Part shown: piece after piece, positions 15,001 to 23,606 of the stretch
Numbering within the stretch: the stretch's first letter is position 1
How the letters are laid out: each line of letters opens with the position of its first letter
Source: a virus
Strand: one strand, 5' to 3'
Virus record (IMG/VR): IMGVR_UViG_3300017773_000092
Location: 1 to 28,657 of that record
DNA length: 28,657 nucleotides
Notes under the pieces: generated by a model
Told to the model about the DNA's origin: nothing
The model's input: the letters and a program-made list of their open reading frames with translations, nothing else
Database searches by the model: none
Program-made: the position numbers and the translations under genes

Positions 15001-18000
15001 GCGTTTGAACCTTGTGCATAGGTATTTGATGACATGTTAGAACCAGCACTAAAGAAGTTATACCAATTCGGGTGATTGGATAAGTCTCCATCACGAACCG
15101 TCTTGGGTGATGCTGCTGCTTCTTGCCAATAATCATCTATTAGTGCGGGGTGACCTTCTGTTTCAACAACAAGGTCACCTAATGTTTTTCGACCACCACT
15201 CTTTTGTCCTGCTCTGCCACCGTTTGATTCGGTGTTTAGATTAAAGAACTTAGAAAAATCTATTATTAAAAATGCACCGGCTTTATCCTCCCAGTTTTGG
15301 TGCGCTGCATCCCCTAGTGCATCGGAGCCTAATGATGACCACGAATTGCCACTATACGGTTCTATTTCGGCATCACATTCCCATATGTCACAATCCATAC
15401 CTATTGCTAAATCAATGTAGTTTATAGCAACACCATCAATATCTTCTTGGTCGGTATATTGAAGTGTTAGTGAATAGTTATCTGGTGTAGGGTGTAAAAG
15501 ACCAAAACTATTTTTTCTTATGTGTCCGTCGGCATTTGCTTCGCCGTTGTTTCTCATATCGGCCCAAAGAACCCAAATGTGTTTATAATCATCGGATATG
15601 GTTCTAATTCTAATAGTTGAGCCTACGGCGTGTGTTAAAGAAATAAACTTACACCCATCTAATCTAATATAACCACCCGAGTTTGTAGCACCAGAAAAGG
15701 AGAACGAGTCAACTACACCTTGTGGACTTACTAATTCGGCTACGCCTCCGGCATCTAAAACTGCTTCTATGGCCCCTGTGCGACCTATATCTGTAAAAAC
15801 ATTTGTTGAAGTAGGAACAATCACCGAAGTTGTAGTTAGTCCTGCGTATGCTGGTGTTTCGTCGATTTTTCCAAACATCTTTTTGAACCACAACGACTTA
15901 GGTAAATCACGCATCCACATAGCATGGTTGACACGGTTTTTTACTAAAGCAAAGTCGCCGTCTGTATTAAAGGTAGTACCACTAGAAGTAGTGTGTAGGT
16001 CAAAATATCCGTAATCCCAATAAACATTCCACGGCCCTGCACCAGAGGTGAATGCACTTAGGCCGGTATATGTTGCTGAAGCATTGACTTTAGCCCAAGG
16101 CACATTGGTAAAAAGGTAGTAATCAAAACCTGTACCTGCATAATTAGTTACCTTTTCAATACCATACAACTCAAAAACATCATTACTTATACCACTAATG
16201 TAAGTTCCGGTTTTATTAAATGTAATGTGGCCTAACTCAAGATTATCTGGAACGGTAGTAAATGAACCAGCATCAAGCAAAAATGCTGCATAGTCGGTTG
16301 ACGAACCATCTTGCTCCCATCTTACTGCGTAAGTTGTCTGTGCGTTTGCTAATGGTGGGCCACCCGCTACGGAAAATATGTTGCTATCGCTATCGAAGGT
16401 AACTGCATCCACTAACTTGTTTGTACCATCTATTGATGTATTATTGTCGGCAGTACCATAGATATTGACCGTATCGGTTGCAGCAAGACCATGTGAAGGC
16501 ATAGACACACCGGTTTTGCTAGAAACTAATGACCCATCAGCGTTTTGCATAGGGAATAGTACTTGTGACCTTTCGTAAAGCCAATTTAACTCTACATCGT
16601 TAGGTGCAGATGCGTCTTCGTTATTATACAATTGGATGGGGTGAGCTGAATGTAATGTTGTTCGTTGGTCTTTCTTTTCTAAATAGTCTAGTGATGAAGC
16701 ACTAGCCGATGAATACTTTTCAAAACCAATCGAGTCGTCGTGAAGACTTAGTCTTACTGCGCCAAAGTAAAGAGCATCCGATAATGCCTCGGCAGAACCC
16801 CTTTTGGCTATTGATTTATCGGTGTCGTCATTGAATAATCCTTGACCAATATCCCAAGTTGGTATTTGTCTATCTAATAATTTAGCGGGGTCGGTGCATG
16901 AAATGCTTATCATTTTATTTTGTTGTTTAGCTGTTTGTCTTACCCTAACGCTGTTTATATTACCTGACATTATAAACCTATCATCGTTATTTCTTGCTAT
17001 CATAAACAGATATTCTGCTGCACCCCCACCACTTATTAGTGGGTATATGTCAAGGTTATTTGCATCATCACTAACCTCTACGGACAAATCCGAGAAATTG
17101 TTAGATGCCATATTGTATGCCATAGTAGTAAGAACCGGAGTACCCGAATGTCCGCTTGGATATGCGGTATCAGCCGTAGCGATTGCTGGAGCACCACCAC
17201 CAGCACTAGCGGTTTTTCCGAGATGATGTGTTACATTTCTTCCGAATGCAACCCTGTCAACCATAATAATTTGTTGCCATGCGTACACATTGGTATTGTT
17301 CTGTGTGTGACCGTCATCAAAATCTCTACCCAAGCAAGATAACCTCCAACCGTAGAATTGTGATGGAGTCCAAGGAGTACCATCTGGAGATGCTGTGAAT
17401 GCGGTCACAGCACCACTTTCTGTTCCGTTGACAAAGAGTTGGTATGATTGATTAGTAAAATCTATTACTACATCAAAATCAACCCATAAATCTTCCATTT
17501 CAATAGCATCTGTACTAACTAATCCGGCTGGTTTGCTATAAACGGTTTCGGTTTTGTTGTAAAGAGCGTGTGCTAACTTGGTATAGATTGTTGACCAATC
17601 AATTTCTATCTTGATTGCTGGGTTGCTTGCACTACCGTCTGCGGTCTTAGTTACGCCGGTTGAAGCAAAGGTTGTAGTTTCCGAGTCGAATCCTATACTA
17701 AGATAGTTTAGTGGGGATTTTGTTTTTACATTTGCATCATCAAACGAGCCGGTTGTCTCTAATCCAGAAAAACTTTGTGCGCACAATCTAATGTGAAATC
17801 TATCTTTATTTCCCATAGCGTTTAGAGTTCCATCGTAAAGCGTGAGGATTTGTTCGCCATGAGTCGCAAATGTTCTAAATGCTTTTTCACAAAACCACTT
17901 AGTATCTAATACCATAAACGGCTTTCCACCCAAAGAAGTTATTGGAACACCAATACCTTCTCTATGTGTTAGATTTGCGGTTTCTCGTGCAAAGGATTGC

Positions 18001-18692
18001 CATTGGAACATACCGGTCATATATGCTTCACGACGAAGTACTTGTTTCATTGATGCACCACTACTTGCTGCTGCCCCAATATCAATATGATTTCCAGCTT
18101 GGCTATGTTTATTACTACCGCTAGTTGCGCTGTAATCTTTAATGTCACTTCTTCCGTATGAACCATCGTTGTCTATTGGGTAATAGTATTTAGTACCGGT
18201 TCTATACGGGTTATTTACCATCATGTAGCCGTCAGCACTGGTAGCACCGGTCATAGCATTAGTTGTTGTGGCGGTAGTAGCCCTATTTTGATGGAAAAAG
18301 GATTGTGGGGAGCGAGATGTGGCTCTACCTTCCCAATTTTCACCACCACCTAATCTAATGGTGTCCTTTGTAATATATTCGTGTACGCCGTTGTTATGCA
18401 ACTCCCCGCCCATCTCTGATTTTCCATAAGATGCAGCAACGGGATAATAGTTAGTAAGATGTGAACCACCGCCTGCTTGTGCCGCATAACTTTGTCTTTC
18501 GATTACCGAATATCGGTATGTAGGATTTAATACGGCTTCACCATTAATTGTGTTGCCTGCGTGGGATAGTGTGTGGTCTATTGTAAAAGAGTCAACGCTA
18601 TTTTTATCATCGGCAATACATTGCGAGCCATTAAAGTCGTCATAGTAACCACTAATCCAAGCCACATATTTATCTGTAATTTTCCTTGTCAT
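12015..18692 (-). CDS. Giant tail hub / tail tip protein (2225 aa)
   Basis: An uninterrupted 2225-aa protein directly downstream of the tape measure gene, where tail hub and tip proteins lie. Residues about 290-470 look like a LamG/concanavalin-type beta sandwich (DVVIDFTNQSYQLFVNG). Around 590-615 KMISISCTDPAKLLDRQIP resembles the barrel of gp27-like hubs, and about 1547-1590 (VVSHSEALAIAKSTYEKSK) matches the region before the last hub domain in phage tail proteins. Residues about 1930-1972 are a Gly/Pro-rich flexible linker (SPGGGGGGSGPGGGGG, then PVLGPVLG), followed by a beta-rich C-terminal domain (about 1975-2225) that may bind receptors. It is probably a fused hub plus fibre. A GAAGTGAAG ribosome binding site precedes the ATG. 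Domain limits are by eye. Confidence 0.75.
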   Translation of the reverse strand: MTRKITDKYVAWISGYYDDFNGSQCIADDKNSVDSFTIDHTLSHAGNTINGEAVLNPTYRYSVIERQSYAAQAGGGSHLTNYYPVAASYGKSEMGGELHNNGVHEYITKDTIRLGGGENWEGRATSRSPQSFFHQNRATTATTTNAMTGATSADGYMMVNNPYRTGTKYYYPIDNDGSYGRSDIKDYSATSGSNKHSQAGNHIDIGAAASSGASMKQVLRREAYMTGMFQWQSFARETANLTHREGIGVPITSLGGKPFMVLDTKWFCEKAFRTFATHGEQILTLYDGTLNAMGNKDRFHIRLCAQSFSGLETTGSFDDANVKTKSPLNYLSIGFDSETTTFASTGVTKTADGSASNPAIKIEIDWSTIYTKLAHALYNKTETVYSKPAGLVSTDAIEMEDLWVDFDVVIDFTNQSYQLFVNGTESGAVTAFTASPDGTPWTPSQFYGWRLSCLGRDFDDGHTQNNTNVYAWQQIIMVDRVAFGRNVTHHLGKTASAGGGAPAIATADTAYPSGHSGTPVLTTMAYNMASNNFSDLSVEVSDDANNLDIYPLISGGGAAEYLFMIARNNDDRFIMSGNINSVRVRQTAKQQNKMISISCTDPAKLLDRQIPTWDIGQGLFNDDTDKSIAKRGSAEALSDALYFGAVRLSLHDDSIGFEKYSSASASSLDYLEKKDQRTTLHSAHPIQLYNNEDASAPNDVELNWLYERSQVLFPMQNADGSLVSSKTGVSMPSHGLAATDTVNIYGTADNNTSIDGTNKLVDAVTFDSDSNIFSVAGGPPLANAQTTYAVRWEQDGSSTDYAAFLLDAGSFTTVPDNLELGHITFNKTGTYISGISNDVFELYGIEKVTNYAGTGFDYYLFTNVPWAKVNASATYTGLSAFTSGAGPWNVYWDYGYFDLHTTSSGTTFNTDGDFALVKNRVNHAMWMRDLPKSLWFKKMFGKIDETPAYAGLTTTSVIVPTSTNVFTDIGRTGAIEAVLDAGGVAELVSPQGVVDSFSFSGATNSGGYIRLDGCKFISLTHAVGSTIRIRTISDDYKHIWVLWADMRNNGEANADGHIRKNSFGLLHPTPDNYSLTLQYTDQEDIDGVAINYIDLAIGMDCDIWECDAEIEPYSGNSWSSLGSDALGDAAHQNWEDKAGAFLIIDFSKFFNLNTESNGGRAGQKSGGRKTLGDLVVETEGHPALIDDYWQEAAASPKTVRDGDLSNHPNWYNFFSAGSNMSSNTYAQGSNAIVLDDTSEFPSKGIGMVEIERTSGNTNTQERNLLFYYWGANNTSTNTLSNIHMFDLDETQMTLEEIKSRLFNAWRTYTQSAATTTGIPFTLKYNDSINNITDGYDKIVFYSGISAPLALRFQLGLNGFIESKEGHTFYSHDKLRALGVLANSETHLSQFTMPITFSIKNCPITRRMTTTQTGVAGSTRAYTATSGGVLDWDNYGGISDARGKSVLAILTDMSDSAKVGTENTTTIFTYVTGRDGRIDFRPAYSSGHVFTRDNLRISDIVGSPTAAVSNVRIFYNNGSSFVDYPTASKGTEVRWKMVELPNVVSHSEALAIAKSTYEKSKVSPLRITAQPTIQSTESDLMLFGARHGYIQDPALRSVNTPLIAGLVAQGWTSWWNGIHFSGMQNALDGNISWTGSTANAYNRNTTGHSNGGGVSYINTGDEPAKHYYGWVGLKSVFDAVQIVHIPKNMPKTSNAAAGQQLRVGIQLAQTYDEDEATPEDVEFYLALYDPNTSFSDNSTGHSITDGYGSKTFLKFKHSGFYEVEIPSTYWTGANGATGNERIVVSINAEYLRSLLRHRNGKPTSDPYYANKEDMPGFTTGTNRGYSPFPLGVRNIAGVPTAQDAPIYFAPRISVVDDINFYPSTKVTYTDANLGLSNPTPFSIKSVNWAAQSYDIGKLILTLEQDESKALPNLASYILPEINKGRTPGTIPYSPQPSPGGGGGGSGPGGGGGYRPPLAPPLGGGPVLGPVLGEGISLNQYTPVGNRNFAGVSSGDIAGQMLGSNAVGVNNTTPDLMNRISGKMDMHNQYGLQDGDFSILGSKNSGAPTQVTKAVEGADIVWDKKRGSIVSKEGAVFPGLTDNDADTKGFIHQHTLRVTVPSDVMGQQIVVSGISSLDAASGSVALFATLECVETGASMTSTVSLESPFSNRDIAIISGPLSGAETPGNTIKLTLRRQANQGQDTTTAQYCSVVLHKVDVKFVRAAISGRSDTYRFLGLKGGGTRNL
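12781..12804. repeat. Perfect tandem duplication of 12 bp
   Basis: CCTAAAACTGGG occurs twice in a row and encodes PVLG-PVLG next to the glycine-rich linker of the giant tail protein. It keeps the frame and looks like a recent slippage duplication that lengthens the linker. Confidence 0.8.
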
Positions 18693-18706
18693 TTACTTCA
18701 CTTCCA

Positions 18707-21700
18707 CTATACTCCGGCACTATTTAGTGGTACACCTGCTTGTACCAACTGACTCATAACGCCACTTGTCACTTGTTCTATTGCATCTCCTATTGTTATG
18801 CCGTTAAAGTTATTTGTCATAACTAACTCGACATTGGAATATAAGTTTTCTACGCCTTTATTAACAACCTGCTTCATCATGTCGCCGGTTAGGTTAGAGG
18901 ATTTGCCACCAAAGAATAATTCTTCTCGTGCGTTAGCAAAGGAGCGCATTTTTTCTTCGGCGGTAGTGAATCCGTCGCCTGCTGCGTCGATACCATCTAT
19001 AATACCTCCGTTTTGGTAAAAGGTGTCGGCTGCCATTATAGCATTATTACCCATTTGTAAAAAGAACTCTCGACCTCTATTGGTTAGGTCACTCATTTTA
19101 ATAGTACCATCATTAAGTGCTTCTAGTAATTCTTCAGTAGTTTCAATTATCATTTCTTGGTCTTCATAAACATTAACTGTTTCATATTGCTTTGTTCTTT
19201 CGGCTTGACCACCAGGCATATCACTAACCGGAGATTGACCAGAAACCTCTACTTGCTTTGTTCCTGTTTTTACCCGCTTCGTGTATCTTGCTAGGTCAAA
19301 ACCTTCTCCACCAAATGAAGCATCTTCGGGAGCATATACATTCGGGCCAGTAATCATTCCGTTATTTAGTGCATCTAAAGTTCTTGAGATTTTTTGTGAA
19401 TCACTCAGACCTTTTATTTGCTCGCCAAACTCTGCAATAGCACCTTGTTTTAATACACTTTCAAACTCTACTAATGCGTTAATGTCGTTTTGAATCATAG
19501 AGTAAAACGGGTCATCGGCAGCATATATTGATTGGTCTTCTAAAAGCTCCCCCATTGCTGTACTGCTAAGTGCAAGAGCATCATTAAACTCCTGTAATGA
19601 CATTGTTGTTAGGTCAATTGTTTCGGGGAAGTCTTCTCCCGCTGCTAATATCCCTTCGGGAACTGTGTAAGATTGTGATTCCTCTAAAGACATATCAGCA
19701 AGTAATTGTCCGGTTGCGGCTAATGAAGCATTCATGCCATCGACGGCTACTATTGCTTCGGTTGATTCTTGGACTAATGACCCAATTGCTAAAGCGGTAA
19801 AAACTAATGCTGCGCCTACACCTGTTAATACTAATGTTACGCTTAACGCTGCGTTCATTCCCATGATAGAAAATGCAGCCAAATCGGCCATAGTCTTAAT
19901 ACCCATCATTTGAGCAGTCATTATACCCATTTGGATGATTGCCGGTATCATACTCATGGTCATTAAAATCATGGATATGCGCATAGATTCGTTAGCATCA
20001 TCAGTTAGTCCTATGTGGTGGCCTAGTGTACCAACGGCCATAGAAAGCACCCCAGACATCATTCCTAGACCATTGTATGCGGCACTCATTCTATGTATCG
20101 CAACGGTTTGTGTTTCAACACCGGTAAGTAACTTTCTTTCTTCGATTATTAACATCTTTTTCTGGAAAAGTGAAATCGCTTCGGCTTCACTTAAACCGCC
20201 CCTCACTGCTGTGAGTGCTGCTATTGCTTCTATTTCGGCAATGGTAAGGAACATAAGTTCTTTCTTTTCCATGCCTAAAGATTCCATTTGCATAATTATT
20301 TCTTCATTAAGCATTGCTGCTCTAGCATCAACACTAATCATTTCTTCCTTTGCAAGAATACCAAGTTCATCCTCTATTCGGATTCGCCTTAACACCGATA
20401 ATTCACCCTCAGCCTTGTTAATTCTCACTTGTGTTTCTTTTAATTCTATTTTATTTTTCTCTTTAGTAGACTCGAAGTGAGCGGAGCGAGCATGTATTTT
20501 TCTTTCTAAGGTAACCGCTAGTAGGTGTTCTTTTGTAAGTTGTTTTTCGACTGCATCTATATTTTCACCTAACCTCATTCTTTGAGTATCGGTTAATGTT
20601 TTATTCATAACTATCAATGTGCGGATTGCGTTTCTTTCACCCTCAGCCATTGCGGTTGCAGTCATTTGTAAAGCGGCTAGTTCTGTTCTCCTATTTATTT
20701 GTCTGTCTAGCAAAACATTTCTTTCATGAACCAAATCATTAAGTATTTGTTCTCTATTAGCAATACCAATTCGTTTCTGGTCGGCCATATCAATTTTAAC
20801 GCCTTGTATTTCTAACAACTCGTTGTATTCCATTTGCTTAGCGTTTATCAGATTTGCTACGACAAGTTGTTCTTGTTGTATATCTAATCCTACTAAACTA
20901 AGGTTTTTTGCATTTTTAAGATTGTCTGTACGAATAAGTTCTTCGCCACCAACTGCTCGTAAAACCGCATTGTATGTTTTCATAGCAATGGAGACCGATT
21001 TTATTTGCATCATCATATCAAATACTTTACCAAATGCACCCAAGTAGTTTTGCATTTGAACAACAAATACGCCCATCTTACCGAACATAGGTATTGTTGA
21101 TAATTCCATAAATGCGACATTGATTCTTGTTTGGAACTTAACGAACTCGGTCATCGTGGGAAGTAATCCCTGACCCATTTGTGCTTGCACATGCTCTAAG
21201 TCTGCAAGTGCTTCTTTATATTTAGTTGACGCATCTTCAGTAACACGGTTAACTTCTTCTTGTGCGGTTGCTTGATTGTTCATCGCATCTTCGTGTAACT
21301 CGGTCATCCTAGTCGAGTTCTGAATTAACTTTACGAATCTAACATAGTGGTCGTTACCAGCAACGGTCTGGACAATGTTTTGTCTTTGCTCAGCAGTTAG
21401 TTGTGGGAAAACATTTGCTAATTCTAAAACTATTTCAGACATTGGGCGTAATGCGCCTGATGCGTTTTTGGTTTCGATACCATATTGCTTTAGTAAATCG
21501 TTGTTATTTTGTATGTTAGAACCTAATCTAGCGTATATCATACGCAATGCTCTACCGGCTTTACCCTGTTCTTCACCTGCTTCAATCAATGTAGCCGACA
21601 TAGCGGCCATCATTGCCATTGATTCGCCCGTTTGGTGAGCTTGGGCAGCGAATTGATTCATAACGAATGTAATTTGCTTTAAGTTGGCTGCGGAACGGTT

Positions 21701-22282
21701 CTCAACAGTGTTTAGTTGGTCTAAAATCTCTAATGTATTACCCATTACAGTTTTTCTTTGGTTTTCCGCATCAAGTAACTTGAATTGTTTAGCCGTTAAA
21801 TCACCATACATGAAGCCGGTTTGCTGCTGTAAGTTAATCATACGCTGCATTGCTTCTTCTGTACCCATACCGGAAATCAAAGCAAATTGCTGGCCTAACT
21901 CGGTAGCAGTAGCAGTAGCCGCTTCACCAACTACCGCAGACAACTGTGCCATTCGGGAACCAGCGGATAGTGCTTGTTCAGCAGTAAATCCAAATGCCGC
22001 ACCGGTGTCGATAATTTCCGCTGCTAATTCTTTGTTTTGACCGGCGAACTTCTCGAACTCGATAGTCGCTTCGGAAAGTGCTATACCTAAAGGTAGTATT
22101 TGGTCAACTATACCACTAATTGTTTCTCCAATACCCATTAGGGATTGTCTAACACCATCTACTGCATCAAGCATTAGCGATTCGACAACCGCCATTTGTG
22201 CGTCAACATCTTTGATAAGGCGAGCCGCTTGGAATGTTCCTATGATGTCGAAGAATACCCTTGGGCCACTTACCATTGCCAT
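18707..22282 (-). CDS. Tail tape measure protein
   Basis: A 1191-aa protein. Residues about 70-380 match the TP901 tape measure domain: AAEIIDTGAAFGFTAEQALSAG, NQFAAQAHQTGESMAMMAA, then AGRALRMIYARLGS and a RQNIVQTVAGNDHYVRF segment, all typical of this family. Residues about 480-660 are a long coiled coil rich in Arg, Lys and Glu. Two hydrophobic stretches follow (about 767-794 and 810-837, e.g. ALSVTLVLTGVGAALVF), which may insert into the host membrane during DNA entry. The first residues read MAMVSG; GGGGGTG precedes the ATG at 22282. It sits directly after the chaperone pair, the standard order. From the usual rule of about 0.15 nm per residue, the tail may be 150-180 nm long, which indicates a long non-contractile (siphovirus-like) tail, since no sheath gene is seen. 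Confidence 0.93.
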   Translation of the reverse strand: MAMVSGPRVFFDIIGTFQAARLIKDVDAQMAVVESLMLDAVDGVRQSLMGIGETISGIVDQILPLGIALSEATIEFEKFAGQNKELAAEIIDTGAAFGFTAEQALSAGSRMAQLSAVVGEAATATATELGQQFALISGMGTEEAMQRMINLQQQTGFMYGDLTAKQFKLLDAENQRKTVMGNTLEILDQLNTVENRSAANLKQITFVMNQFAAQAHQTGESMAMMAAMSATLIEAGEEQGKAGRALRMIYARLGSNIQNNNDLLKQYGIETKNASGALRPMSEIVLELANVFPQLTAEQRQNIVQTVAGNDHYVRFVKLIQNSTRMTELHEDAMNNQATAQEEVNRVTEDASTKYKEALADLEHVQAQMGQGLLPTMTEFVKFQTRINVAFMELSTIPMFGKMGVFVVQMQNYLGAFGKVFDMMMQIKSVSIAMKTYNAVLRAVGGEELIRTDNLKNAKNLSLVGLDIQQEQLVVANLINAKQMEYNELLEIQGVKIDMADQKRIGIANREQILNDLVHERNVLLDRQINRRTELAALQMTATAMAEGERNAIRTLIVMNKTLTDTQRMRLGENIDAVEKQLTKEHLLAVTLERKIHARSAHFESTKEKNKIELKETQVRINKAEGELSVLRRIRIEDELGILAKEEMISVDARAAMLNEEIIMQMESLGMEKKELMFLTIAEIEAIAALTAVRGGLSEAEAISLFQKKMLIIEERKLLTGVETQTVAIHRMSAAYNGLGMMSGVLSMAVGTLGHHIGLTDDANESMRISMILMTMSMIPAIIQMGIMTAQMMGIKTMADLAAFSIMGMNAALSVTLVLTGVGAALVFTALAIGSLVQESTEAIVAVDGMNASLAATGQLLADMSLEESQSYTVPEGILAAGEDFPETIDLTTMSLQEFNDALALSSTAMGELLEDQSIYAADDPFYSMIQNDINALVEFESVLKQGAIAEFGEQIKGLSDSQKISRTLDALNNGMITGPNVYAPEDASFGGEGFDLARYTKRVKTGTKQVEVSGQSPVSDMPGGQAERTKQYETVNVYEDQEMIIETTEELLEALNDGTIKMSDLTNRGREFFLQMGNNAIMAADTFYQNGGIIDGIDAAGDGFTTAEEKMRSFANAREELFFGGKSSNLTGDMMKQVVNKGVENLYSNVELVMTNNFNGITIGDAIEQVTSGVMSQLVQAGVPLNSAGV

Positions 22283-22293
22283 ATTAACACCCC

Positions 22294-22590
22294 CTATTGA
22301 TTTTCAAAGTCCGTCAGCATTTGTATTGCATCACTTTCCGATATGGCATTATTTTTAGCCGCTTGCCTCGCTTGGTTGCGACGAGCAATAACACCTTTGA
22401 TATTGGATGATGAGTTAGACTTACCTTTAGAAGTTGCGTCTGAGATTTGCCTTGAAACCTCACTAGCAATCTCAACATCTAACTCTAGTCTATGCAATCC
22501 TCCCATACCGTGGTACTTCTCGTATAAGTCCGAGGGAAGAACCCCCTTGAAAGCACTTGCTAGTAATGGTGCTACTCGGGGGAAGAGTCC
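22294..22590 (-). CDS. Tail assembly chaperone, T part (expressed by -1 frameshift)
   Basis: This frame is open from a stop just upstream of the slippery site down to TAG at 22294. Read from the slip point it gives 98 residues (GLFPRVAPLLASAFKGVLPSD...), joined to the 113 residues of the upstream frame for a 211-aa GT fusion. The first ATG in the frame is only at 22506 (70 aa) and lacks a good ribosome binding site; the 28 codons between the slip and that ATG are open and protein-like (SDLYEKYHG), supporting frameshift expression. The sequence is helical, with a Ser/Lys/Asn-rich linker (TSKGKSNSSSN) and basic helix (IARRNQARQAAKN). In lambda-like tails the T domain brings the tube protein to the tape measure. 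Confidence 0.7.
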   Translation of the reverse strand, partial: GLFPRVAPLLASAFKGVLPSDLYEKYHGMGGLHRLELDVEIASEVSRQISDATSKGKSNSSSNIKGVIARRNQARQAAKNNAISESDAIQMLTDFENQ

Positions 22591-22928
22591 AAAGGGATTG
22601 CGCCCTCTGGGTCATCGCCACGGACAAATCCGAGAATAGTACGCATTTCTTCTGAAGTTAATGAGTTCAAATCAAAATCTTCTTCTAAAATACAGTTAGG
22701 AACCCACGATGTCATTTGGTCTTCTAGTGAACCACCAAGTTCTTCGATATGAGATAAAAATACTTCGTTTTGCTCGATAGTCCAATCTTCGGGATTTCCG
22801 AAATCACGGCATTTGCGTACCGCTTTCGCTTGGATGCTTTCAATTTTAATTTTTTCAAGACCCGAGGCTTGGCGTACCCAAACCTTTGTTCCGTCTCCTA
22901 ATTCAATTTCCTTTTTTAGTACTGGCAC
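22572..22928 (-). CDS. Tail assembly chaperone, G part
   Basis: A 118-aa protein between the virion protein genes and the tape measure gene, the classic place for the lambda gpG analogue. It starts with a beta-rich stretch (KKEIELGDGTKVWVRQASG), as in phage chaperones, then helices (LEKIKIESIQAKAVRK, EQNEVFLSHIEELGG, SLTSEEMRTILGFVRG), and ends in an acidic tail (DDPEGAIPLDSSPE). The helix-rich fold and the acidic end fit this role: binding the tape measure during tail assembly. The reading frame passes over the CCCTTTG slippery site five codons before its stop. The start overlaps the small lysine-rich gene upstream by 26 bases. Confidence 0.7.
   Translation of the reverse strand: MPVLKKEIELGDGTKVWVRQASGLEKIKIESIQAKAVRKCRDFGNPEDWTIEQNEVFLSHIEELGGSLEDQMTSWVPNCILEEDFDLNSLTSEEMRTILGFVRGDDPEGAIPLDSSPE
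22590..22596 (-). promoter_or_regulatory. Programmed -1 ribosomal frameshift slippery site CCCTTTG
   Basis: Read on the - strand, the zero frame is ATC CCT TTG GAC, so the heptamer is C CCT TTG, an exact X XXY YYZ slippery sequence in the correct phase. A slip of -1 puts the tRNAs on CCC TTT and continues in the T frame. The zero frame ends at TAG 15 bases further on. Confidence 0.7.
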
Positions 22929-23040
22929 TTTTCTTCACACTCTTCTTTTCTTTCTTCTCTTTCTTTGGTGGGATTACTTCGTAATCACCATTTTCTTTAA
23001 TTCTGTACACTGTACCATCCGGTTCAGTCCATCCTTCCAT
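22903..23040 (-). CDS. 45-aa lysine-rich small protein
   Basis: A small gene from ATG 23040 to TGA 22905-22903. The first half (EGWTEPDGTVYRIKENGDYEVIPP) looks like a short beta hairpin; the rest is almost all Lys, Glu and Ser (KKEKKEKKSVKKSASTKK). A GAGGTG ribosome binding site overlaps the upstream stop codon and lies 7 nt before the ATG, which supports it as real. Its end overlaps the chaperone G start. It may be a small tail or assembly factor; unknown. Confidence 0.6.
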   Translation of the reverse strand: MEGWTEPDGTVYRIKENGDYEVIPPKKEKKEKKSVKKSASTKKGN

Positions 23041-23050
23041 CTAAAACACC

Positions 23051-23539
23051 TCAAGCGATTGTTTCTTGGTAGGTAATGTAGACGCTTGCTTCGCCGCCGG
23101 TTAAAGCCGCTCCAGCAATTGTGAGAAGTACATTTTTAGCAGCAGGTAGTTTTGTGCCTTTAGCGCAGAACTCCCATCCAATAGTAGCCCCAGTCAAAGC
23201 CGCATCGTCGAATGCAGTAGCAGCCATAATTGAATCTGCAACACCTGTGTGTCCTAATGCAATTGTAGCGGAGCCGCTTGAAGCAAATGCTAAGTCTATA
23301 TCAAGATAAAAACACTTTAGGATTGCGCCAGCAGGTAATTGCTGAGCAGTTCCAAACAAATCTGCTGCTAAAGTCTTAGCCGCAGTATCTCCACCATTAA
23401 TATCAAAGGAATAAGAAAACTTTAGAGTTTTCTCGATAGTGTTTGCTGTTTTAGCATCAGTAATTTGGTCATCCTTAATGTGTTCATTTCTGATTACATT
23501 GTTAAGGTATTTGTTAGATTGGGGACTTCCATATGCCAT
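23051..23539 (-). CDS. Virion structural protein, probable beta-rich surface or decoration protein
   Basis: A 162-aa protein. The first 40 residues are polar and helical (NVIRNEHIKDDQITDAKTANTIEKT). The rest is beta-rich with small residues (SGSATIALGHTGVADSIMAATAF, LPAAKNVLLTIAGAALTGGEASVYITYQE), a pattern common in phage head decoration or minor virion proteins. It has its own promoter-like element, TTCATATACTC (23585-23575), and an AGAGGA ribosome binding site, so it is probably made in large amounts. No match to a named family from memory. Its last strand (VYITYQE) is similar to the end of the 63-aa protein upstream (AYITYED). Confidence 0.6.
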   Translation of the reverse strand: MAYGSPQSNKYLNNVIRNEHIKDDQITDAKTANTIEKTLKFSYSFDINGGDTAAKTLAADLFGTAQQLPAGAILKCFYLDIDLAFASSGSATIALGHTGVADSIMAATAFDDAALTGATIGWEFCAKGTKLPAAKNVLLTIAGAALTGGEASVYITYQETIA

Positions 23540-23574
23540 GATAATTCCTCTGTTATTTGTCCTTACTTGCGCTG

Positions 23575-23585
23575 GAGTATATGAA
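23575..23585 (-). promoter_or_regulatory. Late TATA-like element upstream of the 162-aa virion gene
   Basis: TTCATATACTC on the - strand begins 46 nt before the ATG at 23539 in a 67-base gap. The same 11 bases stand before the tail tube gene. A start about 26 nt downstream would give a leader of about 20 nt containing AGAGGA. Confidence 0.55.
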
Positions 23586-23606
23586 TGCTCGCTCTAGTAT
23601 TCCCCA

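Noticed and set aside
19935-20480. A 181-aa + strand frame opposite the tape measure gene
   Set aside because: Ile/Ser-rich composition typical of the antisense of coiled-coil coding DNA; the tape measure frame is certain.
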